Below are positions 1-9,590 of a DNA stretch of 64,000 bases, piece after piece. Where the stretch lies: the NCBI GenBank assembly GCA_905234395.1, contig CAJOHG010000001.1, positions 1 through 64,000 of the forward strand. The letters are read 5' to 3'. The position numbers and the translations under genes were made by a program. Source of the stretch: an uncultured Selenomonadaceae bacterium. Lineage in GTDB: Bacteria; Bacillota; Negativicutes; Selenomonadales; Selenomonadaceae. Each line of letters starts with the position of its first letter. The first letter of the stretch is position 1. The notes beneath the pieces were generated by a model. It was not told the DNA's origin and did not search any database. It worked only from the letters and a program-made list of their open reading frames with translations.

Positions 1-1
1 T

Positions 2-367
2 GACACAAACGAATTAATCATCCGCAAAGGTGCCATTGCCGCTCACAAGGACGAAAAAGTTTTGATACCGATAAACATGCGCGACGGCTCCGTTCTGGCT
101 GTCGGCAAAGGAAATGCCGATTGGAATTATTCCGCTCCGCACGGTGCAGGAAGAATTCTCTCGCGCTCCGAAGCTAAAGAACAGCTTAGCATGGACGAAT
201 ACAAAGAATCGATGGCGGGAATTTATACGACTTCAATCAGCTCCGGCACACTCGACGAATCGCCGCAAGCTTACAAATCTCTCGACGACATCATTGACGT
301 TATCGGCGACACCGTTGACATTGTCGAAGTTATGAAGCCCGTTTACAATTTCAAAGCAGGTACTTGA
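2..367 (+). CDS. rtcB: RNA-splicing ligase RtcB, C-terminal fragment (cut by window edge)
   Basis: This is the last ~121 residues of an RtcB-type tRNA-splicing/RNA-repair ligase, which joins 2',3'-cyclic phosphate or 3'-phosphate ends to 5'-OH ends using GTP and Mn2+. The reading frame is open from base 2, so the start lies outside the window. Visible family signatures are INMRDGS, GKGNADWNYSAPHGAGR and SRSEAK; the His of HGAGR corresponds to the residue that becomes guanylylated in characterised RtcB proteins. It ends KPVYNFKAGT, the usual family terminus. It lies 3 nt upstream of a toxin-antitoxin pair. The call is confident; only the truncation is a limit. Confidence 0.93.
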   Translation, partial: DTNELIIRKGAIAAHKDEKVLIPINMRDGSVLAVGKGNADWNYSAPHGAGRILSRSEAKEQLSMDEYKESMAGIYTTSISSGTLDESPQAYKSLDDIIDVIGDTVDIVEVMKPVYNFKAGT

Positions 368-370
368 CGC

Positions 371-709
371 GTGGGAACAGTAACTTACTTGAATTTTGAA
401 TGGGACAGAGAAAAAGCAAAGCTCAACAAAATTAAACACGGCGTCAGTTTCAAGACGGCAACGGCGGTTTTTGATGACCCACATTGTTTTAAAGAGTACG
501 ATTGGGATCATTCTTTTGATGAGGATCGTTGGAAAATCATTGGTATGGTTGATAATGTCCTGTTCGTAATTTATACTGAGCGGCAGGATAAAATTCGCAT
601 TATCTCCGCTCGCGAGGCAACTGAATTAGAAAGGAGAAAATACTATGGAAGACTTGGAATTTTACACGAGGAGAGTTGGGGAACCTTTGACGGCGGAGGA
701 GAAAGCTGA
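371..709 (+). CDS. brnT: BrnT-family toxin (RelE-like ribonuclease)
   Basis: This 112-residue protein has the BrnT signature near its start, FEWDREKAKLNKIKHGVSF followed by A..VFDDP, and the central IIGMVDNVLFVIYTER..KIRIISAREAT block ending in ERR.YY. BrnT toxins are small RelE-like RNases that stop growth by cleaving mRNA and are neutralised by the adjacent BrnA. The GTG at 371 has no clear Shine-Dalgarno site; a TTG at 389, just before FEWD, is the alternative start. The 3' end overlaps the next gene by 65 nt, which suggests translational coupling. The C-terminal ~20 residues past KYYGRLG are longer than usual and derive from that overlap. Confidence 0.8.
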   Translation: MGTVTYLNFEWDREKAKLNKIKHGVSFKTATAVFDDPHCFKEYDWDHSFDEDRWKIIGMVDNVLFVIYTERQDKIRIISAREATELERRKYYGRLGILHEESWGTFDGGGES

Positions 710-884
710 AATTGCCGCACTGAAAGGTCGTCCGATTGTCTTTGATGAGGATTGTCCGCCGACAACTTTGGAACAAGTCGAAGAATCCCTTCGTCTCATG
801 CAAAAGTACAATACGCGTTGTCTAACCAAAGAAATCTACATGAAAGAATTCCCTGAACGTTTTAAAAATCGTGTCGTAGGCTGA
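645..884 (+). CDS. Putative antitoxin partner of BrnT
   Basis: A 79-residue protein starting at an ATG with a good AAGGAG site 8-13 nt upstream, inside the end of brnT. The middle segment, LTAEEKAEIAALKGRPIVFDED.PP, resembles the linker of antitoxins encoded beside BrnT toxins, where it wraps around the toxin. No clear ribbon-helix-helix DNA-binding segment is visible, so autoregulation like that of classical BrnA is uncertain. Overlap with the toxin gene and matching orientation are the main support. The exact antitoxin family could not be assigned by eye. Confidence 0.6.
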   Translation: MEDLEFYTRRVGEPLTAEEKAEIAALKGRPIVFDEDCPPTTLEQVEESLRLMQKYNTRCLTKEIYMKEFPERFKNRVVG

Positions 885-897
885 TGGAGGTCGTTTA

Positions 898-1464
898 ATG
901 ATAATTTTGGCATCGGGCTCGCCGCGCAGGCATGAACTCTTGCAAAAGCTCTGTAAAAATTTTGTCGTTGAAGTCAGCGACGCACAGGAAGTTCAATCTG
1001 CCGAAAGCCCGAAAAGTTTAGCCGTGGAAAATGCCGTGCGCAAAGCTCAATCTGTCGCGAAAAAAAATCCCGACGCGGTTGTCATCGGTGCTGATACAAT
1101 CGTCGTGCTTGACGGTGAAATTTTCGGCAAACCGGACGGCTCAAGCAGCGCGGAAAAAATGTTGGCACGTCTCGCCAATCGGAAGCACGAAGTCATCACG
1201 GGCTTGGCGATCTGCGCGGGTGGAAAAATTTTCACGGCGGCGGAAGCCACTGAAGTTTTTTTCGGCGAAATGAACGCGGCGGAGATTCGCGACTACGTTG
1301 CCACGGGTGAACCGCTCGATAAGTCCGGTTCGTATGCTTTGCAAGGCGGCGCGACTAAATTTATCGAAAAAATTCACGGCGACTGGTCAAACGTCGTCGG
1401 ATTGCCGGTTTATCGATTGAGAATGTTGGCGCGAACGGCAGGCATCGACTTCAACGCAACTTAA
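898..1464 (+). CDS. maf: Maf-family nucleoside triphosphate pyrophosphatase
   Basis: A 188-residue Maf/YhdE-type pyrophosphatase that hydrolyses non-canonical or surplus NTPs (dTTP/UTP type) to NMP and PPi in the cytoplasm; the family is also linked to septum formation. The N-terminal ILASGSPRRHELL (residues 3-15) is the Maf signature, and ADTIVV (about 65-70) holds the catalytic-base Asp66, followed by GKP. GGAGG precedes the ATG. The 14 nt gap from the antitoxin gene allows co-transcription. A bidirectional terminator separates it from convergent era. Substrate specificity cannot be read reliably. Confidence 0.93.
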   Translation: MIILASGSPRRHELLQKLCKNFVVEVSDAQEVQSAESPKSLAVENAVRKAQSVAKKNPDAVVIGADTIVVLDGEIFGKPDGSSSAEKMLARLANRKHEVITGLAICAGGKIFTAAEATEVFFGEMNAAEIRDYVATGEPLDKSGSYALQGGATKFIEKIHGDWSNVVGLPVYRLRMLARTAGIDFNAT

Positions 1465-1468
1465 AACA

Positions 1469-1513
1469 AAAAATCCCTCAAAAGGTCTCGAAAACTTCTT
1501 GAGGGATTTTTTT
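1469..1513. terminator. Bidirectional intrinsic terminator between maf and era
   Basis: The inverted repeat AAATCCCTCAA ... TTCTTGAGGGATTT has an A-run on the left and a T-run on the right, so it can terminate convergent transcripts from both strands. Confidence 0.85.
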
Positions 1514-1522
1514 GCAAGTTCT

Positions 1523-2413
1523 TCAAAAATCTTTCAAGCCGAAATTTTTCAGCGCACCGATGGAATTGCGCCAATCGCGTTTGACTTTGACCCACAAGTC
1601 CAAAAAAATTCTCGTGCCCAAAAGCATTTCAATTTCGGGACGAGCCGCCGCGCCGACATTTTTCAACATCGAACCGCCCTTGCCGATAAGAATGCCTTTC
1701 TGCGAATCGCGTTCAACGTAAATCGTCGCCCGAATAAAAATCGTGCCGTTATCGCGCTCGGTGAATTCGTCCACGTCGACGGCGATTGAATGCGGAACTT
1801 CGTCCTGCGTGGCGTGCAAAATTTTTTCGCGAATCAGCTCGGCGATAATCAAACGTTCGGGCTGATCGGTGACCATGTCGGCGGGATAATATTGAACGCC
1901 TTCGGGCAGAAAAATTTTCGCCTCGGTGAGGAGCGCGTCGACGTTTGTACCTTCAATCGCACTTATCGGAACAATCGCATCAAATTTTCGCCGCGCAGAG
2001 TAGTCGGCAATTATCGGCAAGAGTTTCTCGCGTTCAAGCAAATCAACTTTGTTCACGACGAGAATCACGGGCTTAGTCGTGGTGCTCAAGCGTTCAAGGA
2101 TATATTTTTCACCGCCGCCGAATTTTTCCGTCGCGTCAATGACAAAGAAAATCGCGTCGACTTCACGGAGCGTACTTTCCGCCGCCTTGAGCATATATTC
2201 GCCGAGTTTGAATTTGGGCTTGTGAATGCCGGGCGTATCGAGAAAAATTATCTGCGCGTCGTCTTGCGTCAATATGCACTGAATTCGGCTGCGCGTAGTT
2301 TGCGGCTTATCGGAGGTTATGGCGATTTTCTGACCGATGATTTTGTTTATGAGCGTGGACTTGCCGACGTTCGGTCGTCCGATGACCGCGATGAATCCCG
2401 ATTTATATTCCAT
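1523..2413 (-). CDS. era: GTPase Era
   Basis: A 296-residue Ras-like GTPase with a C-terminal KH domain; it binds the 3' end of 16S rRNA and couples 30S subunit maturation to growth. The G1 motif GRPNVGKS is at residues 12-19, the G3 motif DTPG at 59-62 and the G4 motif NKVD at 121-124. The KH motif GKGG is near 244-247. Length matches the family. The ATG at 2413 is the start. It stands between two oppositely oriented units: maf ends convergently, and the GIY-YIG gene lies just upstream on the same strand. Confidence 0.97.
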   Translation of the reverse strand: MEYKSGFIAVIGRPNVGKSTLINKIIGQKIAITSDKPQTTRSRIQCILTQDDAQIIFLDTPGIHKPKFKLGEYMLKAAESTLREVDAIFFVIDATEKFGGGEKYILERLSTTTKPVILVVNKVDLLEREKLLPIIADYSARRKFDAIVPISAIEGTNVDALLTEAKIFLPEGVQYYPADMVTDQPERLIIAELIREKILHATQDEVPHSIAVDVDEFTERDNGTIFIRATIYVERDSQKGILIGKGGSMLKNVGAAARPEIEMLLGTRIFLDLWVKVKRDWRNSIGALKNFGLKDF

Positions 2414-2504
2414 GATGTTCCTCCAAAAATTTTATATGGTTTGCAGTTGGAAACCTTTCGCGTGAACTTTTCGGGGAAGCAAATTTTTTTCCTGCGCGGC
2501 AAAT

Positions 2505-3236
2505 TTATTCGCGAGCCATGAGATATTCGGCGGGCTTATTGAAAATCTTCACGAGTTTGGCGATGTCTTTTGCCGTGAAATTTCGTTCGCCGCGCATTTT
2601 TCTGGAAAATATTGATTGCGACAAACTCAAAAGCTTCGCAAGTGAACGATATGATATCTGTAGTTCGCTTATCGCGTCCAATAAATTTTTATAGGGCGAT
2701 TTACCACGTTTTGAGGCTGATAATTTTGCGCAAGTTTCCGCTGTATGATGTTTTCCCAACATGTTTTTGTTACCTTGCGTGGCTATTGATATTTTCAGCC
2801 GTGCCGCCTTAGTATGATGCTTGCCATAAAAAGGATTCTTTTCACCCTTATGAGCCGCAGATTTTTTAGCTAACGTTTCGGGCGAATCGCCGCCTCTTTC
2901 CCATCGATTTTTAGACGAAGCTTTCATTTTTTCTATGGTCTCTTCTGAAGGAGAGATCAAACCGTCGCCGCCCGCCGTGCAGTTGTAACCTTTAGGTGCT
3001 TTGCAGTTGAGTTTAGCGATCCAAAAAATTTCGCGTTCATTGAGTTGTTCAGGCGTGTGGCACTCTTCGAGAACTTCTATTGTAAAATTTTCCACGCCGT
3101 GCTTGCGAATCGCTCTGCCGACAGCAGTATTAGCAGATTTATGCCCCGAAATTCGTCTGCCAAGAGATTGCGTTGTCTTCCCGACGTAAGACTTGCCGTT
3201 AATCGTATTCGTGAGTTTGTAGATAACACCGTACAT
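2505..3236 (-). CDS. GIY-YIG endonuclease with NUMOD3 repeats and C-terminal HTH
   Basis: A 243-residue free-standing GIY-YIG nuclease. Residues 1-90 hold the catalytic fold (GVIYKLTN ... SYVGKT, then a conserved R, and E/N in LNEREIFWIAKLN). Residues ~100-185 carry lysine-rich NUMOD3-type DNA-binding repeats (KNPFYGKHHT, NMLGKHHTAET). Residues ~188-243 look like a Cro/C1-type helix-turn-helix (LQISYRSLAKLLSLSQS). Such proteins are usually homing endonucleases of introns or phages, but no intron is visible here. A related gene at 21374 has a similar leader. The cleavage target is unknown. Confidence 0.85.
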   Translation of the reverse strand: MYGVIYKLTNTINGKSYVGKTTQSLGRRISGHKSANTAVGRAIRKHGVENFTIEVLEECHTPEQLNEREIFWIAKLNCKAPKGYNCTAGGDGLISPSEETIEKMKASSKNRWERGGDSPETLAKKSAAHKGEKNPFYGKHHTKAARLKISIATQGNKNMLGKHHTAETCAKLSASKRGKSPYKNLLDAISELQISYRSLAKLLSLSQSIFSRKMRGERNFTAKDIAKLVKIFNKPAEYLMARE

Positions 3237-3386
3237 AATACATGCCGCCTTTCGTTTGACTGCGCGGCGCGAGCGTGTTAGAATCAGAATGCGAAATGGC
3301 TCCGCCGTGCAAAGGATTAACTGTTAACAAGTCAATCTTACACGACAGAGCTTTTTCCGTCAATAAAGCAATTTTTTTGTGCGGCG

Positions 3387-3415
3387 TTGACTTTGCAAAT
3401 TAATTCGGCTAATAT
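3387..3415 (+). promoter_or_regulatory. Sigma-70-type promoter for mutA-mutB
   Basis: TTGACT (3387-3392) and TAATAT (3410-3415) are separated by exactly 17 bp, about 94 nt before the mutA start codon. No other promoter-like pair of this quality was seen in the 272 bp gap between the GIY-YIG gene and mutA. Confidence 0.75.
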
Positions 3416-3508
3416 CCTGCCATAAATGCTGATAATCACGAAGATAACTTGAGGAGGCGAGACAAAACTTTTCGCAAGATATAAAATTTTTACAGGAGGA
3501 AAAAATTT

Positions 3509-5653
3509 ATGAGCAATGCAGAACTGGACTTACAATCTCTGATTAAACAGTCCGAAGCGCAAGAAAATTTTCCCGAAGTATCACTTGACGAGTTCACTCC
3601 GCCCAGCTTTGACGCCTGGAAAGAAGCGTGTATCGCTTTACTGAAAGGCGCACCGTTCGAGAAAAAACTTTTCACGAAGACATACGAAAACATTACGTTC
3701 TCGCCAATGTATTTTCACAACGACGCGGAACCGATTCAACCGAAGACTTATCCCGGCATGGGCGACTATCTGCGCGGCGTGACGGCAAATGGCTACGTTT
3801 GCTCACCGTGGAAAATCGCTCAAGCCTGCGACGAAACTTTTCCTGCCGAAAACAACGAACTGCTCAAACATGAAATCGACAAAGGCAGCACCGTTTACAA
3901 CATCAAAGTCGACTGCGCGACCCGCAAGGCTAAGGACGCCCGCGAATGTGAACACATCGGCAAACACGGCTGCTCCTTGACGACTCTCGGCGACGTTGAA
4001 ACACTGCTCAACGGTCTCAAGCTCGACACTTATCCGCTTTACGTTTATGCCGGTGAAAGTTCTCTTCCGCTCCTCGCGCTGATTGTTGCGGCTGTCAAGA
4101 AAAACGGCGGCGACGTTTCAAAACTCAACGGAATTATCGGCGCGAATCCAATCGGCGAATACGTCGGCAACGGCCGGCTCGGTCAAGATTTGGATAAACT
4201 CTTCGACGAAGCGGCAACCGTCGCGAAATGGACAATCAAAAACGCTCCCGCGCTCAAAACGATTTTCGTTAAGAGCAACGTCTTTTCAAACGGCGGCGCA
4301 AATGACGTGCAGGAAGTCGCTTACACAATCGCAACGGGCGTGGCTTATCTGCGTGCACTGCTCGATCGCGGTTTGACGATTGACGAGGCGGCGTCTCAAA
4401 TTATGTTCGGCTTTTCGATGGGCGCGAATTTCTTCATGCAAATTGCCAAGCTCCGTGCAGTCCGTCCGATTTGGGCGCAGATTGTCAAAGCGTTCGGCGG
4501 CAATGAAGAATCGCAAAAGATTCACGTTCACGGACGTCCCGCGAAATTTTTTGCGACCGTTTACGATCCTTATGTCAACATGCTGCGCGAAACCACTCAA
4601 CTTTTCAGCGGCGTAGTCGGCGGCGTTGACAGCTTTGAAAATTCCACGTTCGATGAACCTGTTCGCAAAGGCGACGAATTCAGCAGACGTATCGCCCGCA
4701 ACATGCAGATTATCTTGCAAGAAGAGTTCGGGCTTTTGCAACCGATTGATCCTGCAGGCGGCTCGTGGGCAGTCGAAACGCTCACCAAAGAGATTAAAGA
4801 AAAAATTTGGGCAGAGTTCCAAGTCATCGAATCAAAAGGCGGTATCGTTGCCGCGCTCAAAGAAGGTTATCCGCAGGACGAAATTGCCAAAGTTCTTGAC
4901 GCTCGTTTCAAGGCTGCGGAGACTCGCAAAGATCGTATCGTCGGAAATAACATGTACGCCAACATGACCGAAGAACGCATTGACGCCCGCGCAGAATCTC
5001 AAGCCGAAAACATGAAGGCTCGCAAATCGGCGATTGAAACTTTCCTCGCGAACGTCGACGCCAAATCCGCGCTTGCCAATGTTAAAGCTGATGACGTTGA
5101 TTCGGTGATTAATGCGGCTCAATCGGGCGCGACCATTGCTGAAATTCGCAAGGCTCTCGGCACGGCTGATGTTGATGAAATTAAAACTATCGAGGCTCAT
5201 CGTTGGAGCGAACGTTTCGAGGCTCTGCGCGAAGTCACGGAGAAATTCAAAGCTCAAACCGGCGACAACGTTAAAATTTTCCTCGCGAACATGGGACCAA
5301 TTCCGCAACATAAAGCCCGCGCAGATTTTACCACGGGATTTTTGCAAGTCGGCGCGTTTGACGTTTTGGGCAACAACGGCTTTAAAACTGTCGACGATGC
5401 GGCACAGGCGGCTAAAGAGTCCGGCGCGGATGCAGTCGTCATTTGCTCAACCGACGCGACTTATCCCGAAATTATCCCGGCTCTTGCTCCGAAACTTCAT
5501 GAAGTTTTGCCGAATGCAACCGTATTTCTTGCGGGCGCGGCTCCAAAAGATTTGAAAGAAACTTACGACGCGGCGGGCATTGATGAATATATTCACGTCA
5601 AGGCGAATTGCTACAAGATTCTTCAAGCTCTTCAGCAGAAAAAGGGGATGTAA
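3509..5653 (+). CDS. mutA: Methylmalonyl-CoA mutase, small (beta) subunit
   Basis: The 714-residue small subunit of heterodimeric methylmalonyl-CoA mutase. It has the TIM-barrel-like substrate-domain fold and a degenerate cobalamin-like C-terminal domain without the DxHxxG motif, so it is not expected to bind B12. Characteristic blocks include [11 protein letters not shown] near residue 80, [23 protein letters not shown] near 300, and [26 protein letters not shown] lies 8 nt before the ATG. It overlaps mutB by one nucleotide. Together the pair interconverts succinyl-CoA and (R)-methylmalonyl-CoA in the succinate route to propionate. Confidence 0.95.
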   Translation: MSNAELDLQSLIKQSEAQENFPEVSLDEFTPPSFDAWKEACIALLKGAPFEKKLFTKTYENITFSPMYFHNDAEPIQPKTYPGMGDYLRGVTANGYVCSPWKIAQACDETFPAENNELLKHEIDKGSTVYNIKVDCATRKAKDARECEHIGKHGCSLTTLGDVETLLNGLKLDTYPLYVYAGESSLPLLALIVAAVKKNGGDVSKLNGIIGANPIGEYVGNGRLGQDLDKLFDEAATVAKWTIKNAPALKTIFVKSNVFSNGGANDVQEVAYTIATGVAYLRALLDRGLTIDEAASQIMFGFSMGANFFMQIAKLRAVRPIWAQIVKAFGGNEESQKIHVHGRPAKFFATVYDPYVNMLRETTQLFSGVVGGVDSFENSTFDEPVRKGDEFSRRIARNMQIILQEEFGLLQPIDPAGGSWAVETLTKEIKEKIWAEFQVIESKGGIVAALKEGYPQDEIAKVLDARFKAAETRKDRIVGNNMYANMTEERIDARAESQAENMKARKSAIETFLANVDAKSALANVKADDVDSVINAAQSGATIAEIRKALGTADVDEIKTIEAHRWSERFEALREVTEKFKAQTGDNVKIFLANMGPIPQHKARADFTTGFLQVGAFDVLGNNGFKTVDDAAQAAKESGADAVVICSTDATYPEIIPALAPKLHEVLPNATVFLAGAAPKDLKETYDAAGIDEYIHVKANCYKILQALQQKKGM

Positions 5654-7857
5654 TGATGGCTGAATATAAAAATCCTGACTTCACGCAGATTGATCTTAGC
5701 GACGTCCCTGCTTCTGACGCGGCGGAGTGGAAGTCTAAATTTGAACAGGCGGCTAAGGAAGATTACGACAAGCTGATTTATAAGACGATGGAGCATGTTC
5801 CCGTTAAGCCGTTGTACACGCACGACGAATATGCGCACATGAATCATCTCGACTTCGTGAGCGGCATTCCGCCTTTCCTGCGCGGCCCGTATGCAACAAT
5901 GTACGTCTTCCGTCCGTGGACAGTTCGCCAATACGCGGGCTTTTCGACGGCTGAAGAGTCCAACGCATTTTATCGCCGCAACCTTGCTGCCGGTCAAAAA
6001 GGTTTGTCAATCGCATTCGACTTGCCGACACATCGCGGTTACGATGCGGACAATCCTCGCGTTTTCGGCGACGTTGGTAAGGCTGGCGTTTCGGTCTGTT
6101 CAATGCTCGATATGAATATTTTGTTCAGCGGCATTCCGCTCGACCAAATGTCGGTTTCAATGACGATGAACGGCGCAGTCCTTCCGATATTGGCTTTCTT
6201 CATTCAGAGCGGCATTGAGCAGGGCGTTGACAAATCGATTCTCAACGGCACGATTCAAAACGACATTCTTAAAGAGTTCATGGTTCGCAACACGTACATT
6301 TATCCGCCCGAAATGTCAATGCGAATCATCGGCGATATTTTTGAGTACACGACGAAATACATGCCGAAATTCAATTCGATTTCAATCAGCGGCTATCACA
6401 TGCAAGAGGCGGGCGCACCGGCTGACATTGAGCTTGGTTACACGCTCTCGGACGGTCTCGAATACATTCGCACGGGCATAAACGCCGGCTTGAAGGTCGA
6501 CGACTTCGCAAAACGTTTGAGCTTCTTCTGGGCTATCGGCAAGAATTATTTCATGGAAGTTGCGAAGATGAGAGCGGCTCGCGTCTTGTGGGCAAAGATT
6601 GTCAAACAGATGGGCGGCACTCAAGCAAAGTCGATGGCACTTCGCACGCACTGTCAAACGTCGGGCTGGTCGCTCACGGCGCAGGATCCTTTCAACAACA
6701 TTTCTCGCACGGTTATGGAAGCAATGGGCGCGGCACTCGGTCACACTCAATCGCTCCACACAAACGCGCTCGACGAGGCTATTGCATTGCCGACGGACTT
6801 CAGCGCACGCATTGCACGCAACACGCAACTTTACATTCAAGACGAAACGTCCGTTTGCAAGATTATCGATCCTTGGGGCGGCTCTTACTACGTTGAGGCT
6901 CTCACCAATGAAATTATTCGTCGTGCATGGGCGCACATTCAAGAGATTGAACAGCTCGGCGGCATGGCTAAGGCTATCGCGACAGGTTTGCCGAAAATGC
7001 GCATTGAAGAGGCTGCTGCTCGTCGTCAAGCGCGCATCGATTCAAACAACGAAACGATTGTCGGCTTGAACAAATTCCGCCTTGACAAGGAAGACCCGCT
7101 CGAAATTCTCGCCGTCGACAATACGGCCGTCCGCAATGCACAAGTCGAACGCCTCAACAAACTTCGTGCTGAGCGTAACGAGGACGATGTTCGCGCGGCA
7201 CTGGAAGCCATCACCAAAGCGGCAGAGACTCGCGACAACGGCAACTTGCTTGAATGTGCGGTTGAGGCGGCTCGCGTTCGTTGCTCACTCGGCGAAATTT
7301 CTGACGCTGTCGAAAAAGTTTCGGGCAGATACGTTGCGACGATTCACACAATCAGCGGCGTTTATTCAACCGAATTCGGCGCGCAGACTGAACTTGACAA
7401 AGTCCGTGCCCGCGCAGATGAATTTGAAAATCTTACCGGGCGTCGTCCGAGAATTTTTGTCGCGAAGATTGGTCAAGACGGTCACGACAGAGGCGCAAAA
7501 GTTATCGCGTCGAGTTTTGCAGACATGGGCTGGGATGTTGATGTTGGTCCGCTCTTCCAAACTCCGCAAGAAGCCGCGCAGGATGCCGTTGACAACGACG
7601 TGCACATTGTCGGATTCAGTTCATTGGCTGCAGGGCACAATACTTTGTTGCCCGAACTCGTCGACGAACTCAAAAAGCTCGGTCGCGAAGACATCTTGGT
7701 TGCAATCGGCGGCGTTATTCCCGTGCAAGACTACGATCACCTTTACAAGAGCGGAGCCGTTGCAATTTTCGCGCCGGGCACAAACATTCCCGAAGCGTCG
7801 ATTAAACTTTTGAACATTCTGATTGACCGCGCCAAGGAAGAGGAAGACGCAGGCTGA
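5653..7857 (+). CDS. mutB: Methylmalonyl-CoA mutase, large catalytic (alpha) subunit
   Basis: A 734-residue adenosylcobalamin-dependent mutase. The catalytic barrel shows [15 protein letters not shown], the [12 protein letters not shown] block and [12 protein letters not shown]; the C-terminal domain has the base-off B12 motif DGHDRG (His near residue 611), SSLAAGH (~655) and IGGVIP (~686). The ATG at 5653 overlaps the last base of the mutA stop codon, and a second ATG follows at 5656. No epimerase or MeaB chaperone gene is adjacent, so these must lie elsewhere. A strong terminator follows. Confidence 0.97.
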   Translation: MMAEYKNPDFTQIDLSDVPASDAAEWKSKFEQAAKEDYDKLIYKTMEHVPVKPLYTHDEYAHMNHLDFVSGIPPFLRGPYATMYVFRPWTVRQYAGFSTAEESNAFYRRNLAAGQKGLSIAFDLPTHRGYDADNPRVFGDVGKAGVSVCSMLDMNILFSGIPLDQMSVSMTMNGAVLPILAFFIQSGIEQGVDKSILNGTIQNDILKEFMVRNTYIYPPEMSMRIIGDIFEYTTKYMPKFNSISISGYHMQEAGAPADIELGYTLSDGLEYIRTGINAGLKVDDFAKRLSFFWAIGKNYFMEVAKMRAARVLWAKIVKQMGGTQAKSMALRTHCQTSGWSLTAQDPFNNISRTVMEAMGAALGHTQSLHTNALDEAIALPTDFSARIARNTQLYIQDETSVCKIIDPWGGSYYVEALTNEIIRRAWAHIQEIEQLGGMAKAIATGLPKMRIEEAAARRQARIDSNNETIVGLNKFRLDKEDPLEILAVDNTAVRNAQVERLNKLRAERNEDDVRAALEAITKAAETRDNGNLLECAVEAARVRCSLGEISDAVEKVSGRYVATIHTISGVYSTEFGAQTELDKVRARADEFENLTGRRPRIFVAKIGQDGHDRGAKVIASSFADMGWDVDVGPLFQTPQEAAQDAVDNDVHIVGFSSLAAGHNTLLPELVDELKKLGREDILVAIGGVIPVQDYDHLYKSGAVAIFAPGTNIPEASIKLLNILIDRAKEEEDAG

Positions 7858-7884
7858 TTAAAAATTTTCATCACGACAAAAATT

Positions 7885-7916
7885 AACCGTCAGGCTAAAA
7901 AGCTTGACGGTTTTTT
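7885..7916 (+). terminator. Intrinsic terminator of mutAB
   Basis: The stem AACCGTCA ... TGACGGTT with a 12-nt loop is followed by TTTTTT, starting 27 nt after the mutB stop. Confidence 0.85.
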
Positions 7917-7920
7917 GATT

Positions 7921-8067
7921 CCGAAAAATTTTTCTGTCGATTGAAAGTTTTGCGTGATTCAGTTTCGATTGACGCCGACGATTTTTAATCGAACAAACTC
8001 AACTGAACGGGCTCCGAAAAATTTTTCTGTCGATTGAAAGTTTTGCGTGATTCAGTTTTGATTGACG
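7921..8067. repeat. Direct repeat derived from the rnhA 3' end (93-bp period)
   Basis: Bases 7921-7974 and 8014-8067 match at 53 of 54 positions, offset by 93 bp (31 codons). The right copy is inside rnhA and encodes SIKTESRKTFNRQKNFS; the left copy lies just beyond the rnhA stop codon. It looks like a recent partial tandem duplication of the gene tail. Confidence 0.9.
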
Positions 8068-8524
8068 GCGGAAGATTTTTAAATTCGCCGCGCTGAAATT
8101 TTTCCGCCATAGTTCGGGCAAGAGTGTCGCATCGCTCGTTGAAAAAATTTCCCGCGTGACCTTTGACCCAATTAAAATTCACAGTGCGACTTGCAATAAG
8201 TTCGTCGAGTTCAATCCACAAATCTTGATTGAGCACGGGATTGCGCGTCGAAGTCCGCCAACCGTTGCGTTTCCATTTGACAAGCCAACCGTTCGTGAAG
8301 GCGTTCTTCAAATAGTTGCTGTCCGTGAAAAGTTCGACGTTCGCACCCGCAGGAATTTTTTTCAACGCACAAATCGCCGCCGTCAACTCCATGCGATTGT
8401 TGGTCGTATGTTTTTCGCCGCCGAAAATTTCTTCGCGATGATTCTGTTCGTCGACAATGACTGCCGCCCAGCCGCCCGCACCGGGATTTCCCAAGCAGGA
8501 GCCGTCCGTGTGAATTTTAATCAT
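7985..8524 (-). CDS. rnhA: Ribonuclease HI
   Basis: A 179-residue RNase HI that degrades the RNA strand of RNA-DNA hybrids. The four catalytic acidic residues are Asp7 (HTDGSC), Glu46 (NRMEL), Asp68 (FTDSN) and Asp133 (RCDTLA), with the conserved His123 in KGHAG. The catalytic core ends near residue 145; the extra ~35 residues form a basic tail ending QLSLFD, and part of the tail is duplicated downstream. QLSLFD resembles a beta-clamp-binding peptide, which is an inference. It lies 18 nt after the ABC ATPase gene and may share its transcript. Confidence 0.95.
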   Translation of the reverse strand: MIKIHTDGSCLGNPGAGGWAAVIVDEQNHREEIFGGEKHTTNNRMELTAAICALKKIPAGANVELFTDSNYLKNAFTNGWLVKWKRNGWRTSTRNPVLNQDLWIELDELIASRTVNFNWVKGHAGNFFNERCDTLARTMAEKFQRGEFKNLPPSIKTESRKTFNRQKNFSEPVQLSLFD

Positions 8525-8542
8525 TGATAAATTCCTTCCGTG

Positions 8543-9268
8543 TTAATTTCGCCTGAAGACTTCGCGCATTTCCCGCGACTGAAAAACTTCATCGACGCCG
8601 CCGAATTTGAGCACGCGTTTGTTCAGCAAAATCACTTTGTCGGCAAAACGTTCGAGCATTTCCAAATCGTGCGATATGAGCAGAATCGCCATATCTTCCG
8701 CAGATTTTAATTCGGCGACGAGTTCATAAAAAATTCGCATTCCGATTTTGTCGACGCCGCTGATCGGTTCGTCGAGCAGCAAAAGATCGGGCAACGGGTC
8801 AAGTGCGAGTGCCAATAAAATTCTCTGCAATTCTCCGCCGCTAAGTGCGCCGAGTCGTCGATCAATCAGATGTTCCGCTTTGACGCGTTGCAAATTTTTT
8901 ATCACGCGCGGGCGAATGAATTTTGAACTGCAAAGCCAAACAGGTCGCCGCGTCAAACACGCCATAAACAAATCTAAAACGGTCGTCGGGGAGCCGGTGT
9001 CGAATTTCAACGTTTGCGGGACGTAGCCGATAATCGGGCGCAAATGTTTGCCTTTCGCGTCGAAATAATTCAACGTGCCCGTGTGATTGACTTCGCCGAG
9101 AATAGACTTGAGCAACGTCGACTTGCCCGCGCCGTTCGGTCCGATTAACGCCGTCAATTCGCCGCAATGGATTGTGAAGTTCACGTTTTCAAAGATGGTC
9201 AATTCGCCGACTTGCACGCCGAAATTTTCAACGCGCGTCGAACAGAGTTTCGATTGATGATGTTTCAT
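8543..9268 (-). CDS. Metal-type ABC transporter ATP-binding protein (ZnuC/MntB-like)
   Basis: A 241-residue ABC ATPase. Walker A GPNGAGKS is at 43-50, the signature LSGGE at 142-146, Walker B LLLLDEP at 162-168 and the H-loop His at 200. The general sequence (IGYVPQTLKFD, VLDLFMACL) fits ATPases of zinc/manganese ABC-3 importers, which power cytoplasmic-membrane uptake of a divalent metal. No permease or binding-protein gene is adjacent, so partners must be encoded elsewhere. The substrate is inferred from family resemblance only. Confidence 0.8.
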   Translation of the reverse strand: MKHHQSKLCSTRVENFGVQVGELTIFENVNFTIHCGELTALIGPNGAGKSTLLKSILGEVNHTGTLNYFDAKGKHLRPIIGYVPQTLKFDTGSPTTVLDLFMACLTRRPVWLCSSKFIRPRVIKNLQRVKAEHLIDRRLGALSGGELQRILLALALDPLPDLLLLDEPISGVDKIGMRIFYELVAELKSAEDMAILLISHDLEMLERFADKVILLNKRVLKFGGVDEVFQSREMREVFRRN

Positions 9269-9324
9269 TTAAGTCCTCGAAAATTTTTCACGACCGCGAC
9301 AGAATTATCGATTAATCAGCCGTT

Positions 9325-9585
9325 TCAAACATCGCTCCTGTGCGGCAACCACTGAACTTGAATTTTAATTTCTTGACCGGCTTCAACCTTCATATCGCAA
9401 CTGTAAGGTTTATCATGCCAAGCGGGCGTGAGCGTGTCGAAGATAACTTTATCGTTCACGCAAAACTTTGTGTAGTCAATCCAGTAAGGAATGCGTTTAG
9501 ACTTGTCCGCAGGGTTGCGAGCATATATTCCTTTGAGGTCTACGGTGAGCTTTCCGTCAACGGCGGCTTTGGCGACGAGTTCCAT
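9325..9585 (-). CDS. Hypothetical 86-residue protein
   Basis: I do not recognise a family. The protein begins MELVAKAAVDGKLTVDLKG, contains IPYWIDYTKFCVNDKVIFD and ends with KIQVQWLPHRSDV, giving alternating hydrophobic positions consistent with a small beta-rich domain. The ATG at 9585 has AGGAG 8 nt upstream; in-frame GTG at 9594 and ATG at 9591 are too close to that site. The RBS lies at the end of the phosphoethanolamine transferase gene, so the two are probably translated together. No signal peptide is visible. Confidence 0.6.
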   Translation of the reverse strand: MELVAKAAVDGKLTVDLKGIYARNPADKSKRIPYWIDYTKFCVNDKVIFDTLTPAWHDKPYSCDMKVEAGQEIKIQVQWLPHRSDV

Positions 9586-9590
9586 AAACA

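Noticed and set aside
1790-2521. Long plus-strand open frame (243 codons) across era
   Set aside because: Antisense to era, which has full motifs; the frame's product is low-complexity Arg/Phe-rich and matches nothing.
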